Source: Marinifilum caeruleilacunae
GTDB lineage: Bacteria > Bacteroidota > Bacteroidia > Bacteroidales > Marinifilaceae
NCBI RefSeq assembly: GCF_013141825.1
Contig: NZ_RZNH01000019.1
Coordinates: 261 to 64,260 of the forward strand
Direction: 5' to 3'
Length of the DNA stretch: 64,000 nucleotides
The first letter of the stretch is position 1. Each line of letters starts with the position of its first letter. Position numbers and translations under genes: made by a program. The notes below the pieces were generated by a model. It did not search any database. It was given only the letters and a program-made list of their open reading frames with translations, and was not told the origin of the DNA. Below are positions 63,501 to 64,000 of the stretch, piece by piece.

Positions 63501-63611
63501 CATGCAACTGACGAAAGTGAAGGTTTTGTAGATGAAAATCTACTTCCTGGAGGGAAGAGTTATCTCGAATTAATGATGGAAAAAACATTGAATCCAGTTG
63601 TTCAAGAATAA
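60519..63611 (+). CDS. res: Type III restriction-modification system, Res helicase-endonuclease
   Basis: 1030 residues. Superfamily 2 helicase motifs: Walker A A-T-G-S-G-K-T at 103-109, DEAH box D-E-A-H at 199-202, S-A-T-F near 229, and motif VI Q-I-F-G-R-G-V-R near 486-493. At the C-terminal end a PD-(D/E)XK nuclease is seen: P891-D892 in Y-P-D-F-V-L-W-L and D909-P-K911 in F-I-D-P-K-G. It translocates along DNA and cuts between sites after collision. The pair with the preceding Mod is complete. Confidence 0.93.
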   Translation: MELRLYNYLRSVGLKNTDVDFRDSIYQDRLENFDKNLGLDNKLLDKIKKYLKTYNEYLKSNFKPEVSLRYYQILSLYYSELYFNKRNESDFIFSKDNLAYWMATGSGKTIVMHLNILQYLSFNKNFKDFEIIMTTPGVNLIEQHERELKPYLDFINKGYRNTIKLIIDTTQGLVSKAEKIPDYFEAPDTKTFRRLILVDEAHIGLGTNSDMGKFMNLRKKLNKRNSFLFEYSATFHNINTKLENEYEKAIVYDYNYNLFYRDGYGKDYFFQQIGDDILNKDIDDNLHHNLQVINEKIELWKSADYSIQKNLFKASHFPDKPLIAFMGNTVNNKDKSAKNEDDEVSDITNIVNFLAKLTETEKRKYKHLFNDETQGKLTLTRNPETDDEILLSYGIGGYWGIVNVGNGAKFINDLNNDNDIFIKNTRDQIIVSNIERYSFKNIDHKSSPINVLIGSRKFAEGWNCFRVSVIGLINLGSSKGNKIIQIFGRGVRIKGLKNDGKRTFAAHYEDYFSLDKIKEDEKLRMLETLCVFSLNRTYLEKFLDTVNKELSISKQFEVVVKPSIIKLNKGKELEFEKLKKHLPIFKLSKTEVHQKRVSLNGNNQFSIEYQQNGNIEKGDVNNFSIKLDYRTKKDEIGVDILGELSSFYRNYSVFIDQRKINAVISEFEFENGLFITTKSKKITFKDILPFVYEVKISEKKDKDKKSIDHANIDFIENVVNQVTLDFLKKLKNKVNWYINNNNYKYNEELKQSSETEKGDFIESYYIIKSIDTTKEVSGKTKFKSDAEIENEIQNFENTIEEITERLKIENIGNHIYHPLLRETNNVIEDEKELKITPDKLNSGEKKFIQDAAQFFSHNIDYKDFDIYLMRNVESLKSIGIYLNDDSQVFYPDFVLWLVSANITYINFIDPKGQMGLQDAQTLSMNEKVNIADKSKNETLVLLEKELKKTHNKDFILNSFLLLRDSSNMGTKGVSSNLEWQKSNMIDKHILRLNWHATDESEGFVDENLLPGGKSYLELMMEKTLNPVVQE

Positions 63612-63689
63612 ATCAATTTATGATTTTATAGTCTATATTAGTTGTTATAGTTAAGGATTCTTTGGAATGAATCAAACTAAAATAAATAT

Positions 63690-63714
63690 AAAGCCTCCAA
63701 CTCAGGAGGCTTTT
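63690..63714 (+). terminator. terminator after res
   Basis: AAGCCTCC-AACTCA-GGAGGCTTTT stem-loop with a short T run, about 80 bp after the res stop codon. Confidence 0.65.
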
Positions 63715-63882
63715 CCATTTAATAAATCCCAGCCCAATCCTCATTAAGCCCACTATTAGCAAAAAGGCAGCTATATAAAATCCATTGAATCCCTTACTTT
63801 TAAAAAAGAGAGTCTGCAAATCTTTTAGGCATACAAGTCTGTTCAAAGAGGTATTTCAAAATATTTTGGAACAGGTGCCACA

Positions 63883-63996
63883 ATGACAAATAATAATTAT
63901 TGGTTATATCAGAAGTTAAATGAATACACTATTAAAGAAAATAATTCTGCATTAGATTTTTACGACGACAGTTGGTATGGCTTATTTGTTGATTAA
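63883..63996 (+). CDS. small open frame, 37 residues, at window edge
   Basis: ATG at 63883 to TAA at 63994-63996, preceded by GGAACAGG as a possible ribosome-binding site. Acidic, Tyr/Asn-rich product (M-T-N-N-N-Y-W-L-Y-Q-K-L). An ATG starts immediately after the stop (63997), so it may be a leader or short partner of a following gene. Not recognised. Confidence 0.35.
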   Translation: MTNNNYWLYQKLNEYTIKENNSALDFYDDSWYGLFVD

Positions 63997-64000
63997 ATGA

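Larger units (their letters stand above)
47602..64000. mobile_element. integrative mobilizable element, left end to window edge
   Basis: Starts at the truncated tRNA-Ala and contains tyrosine integrase, excisionase-like HTH protein, MobC-like protein and relaxase, but no type IV secretion genes, so it is mobilizable rather than self-transmissible. Cargo is a GYF-domain protein, two nuclease-like proteins, a possible UDG-fold protein and a Type III restriction-modification pair. Base composition is visibly more AT-rich than 1-47,000. No second copy of the tRNA-Ala core was seen to the right, so the other end lies beyond the window. Confidence 0.8.

Noticed and set aside
63613-63846. A 77-residue minus-strand frame with a hydrophobic stretch
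   Set aside because: It crosses the res terminator and has no ribosome-binding site; the hydrophobic look comes from AT-rich DNA.
1-64000. CRISPR array or complete insertion sequence
   Set aside because: No regularly spaced short direct repeats with unique spacers and no transposase gene were seen; the only array is the tRNA-Asn one.

Overview
The window reads as a Bacteroidota chromosome, probably a marine or sediment Bacteroidales/Marinilabiliales-type bacterium. This is inferred from protein families (DUF2723, DUF3667, DUF3108, DUF6427, a bacterial GH3 protein, tandem small deoxynucleoside kinases, C-terminal-Phe outer-membrane barrels), from the recurrent -7 promoter motif TAnnTTTG upstream of several genes, and from moderate-to-low GC. 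No 16S gene is present, so a genus cannot be given.

Positions 1-1,000 hold a tandem tRNA-Asn(GUU) array on the minus strand: three intact copies in about 121-bp units, then at least three decayed copies carrying a small CCCGAA/TTCGGG hairpin, and a GIY-YIG endonuclease gene whose 3' end lies in the last relic. Positions 1,300-47,200 are mostly ordinary core chromosome: glycine C-acetyltransferase, two tandem deoxynucleoside kinases, GH3, CvpA, TyrS, a SpoIIE-type phosphatase, EF-P, TsaB, a five-gene ABC efflux operon (ATPase, two permeases, adaptor, TolC) behind a palindromic operator candidate, dGTPase, surface lipoproteins, acylphosphatase, two tRNA-Gln genes, two large DUF2723 membrane proteins followed by a deacetylase, PurD, and an SLC12-like transporter.

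At 47,555 the sequence changes character. A 3' half of a tRNA-Ala(GGC) gene (47,555-47,601) lacks its 5' half and is followed at once by a tyrosine recombinase, an excisionase-like protein, a MobC-like protein and a MOBP-type relaxase. This looks like the left end of an integrative mobilizable element, and its right end lies beyond the window. The relaxase gene contains a second, entirely nested gene in the +1 frame encoding a coiled-coil membrane protein. The cargo is AT-rich and defence-like: a GYF-domain membrane protein, two PD-(D/E)XK nuclease-like proteins, a possible uracil-DNA-glycosylase-fold protein, and a two-gene Type III restriction-modification system (Mod 1069 aa, Res 1030 aa). 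The GYF/nuclease pair is bounded by an 11-bp inverted repeat embedded in hairpins.

The most novel-looking items are the nested relaxase/coiled-coil gene pair, the cargo of the tRNA-Ala element with its paired nucleases, the decaying tRNA-Asn array with its GIY-YIG gene, a candidate small RNA opposite the SLC12 terminator, and the operator palindrome of the efflux operon. All functional names rest on motif recognition by eye; no database search was possible.
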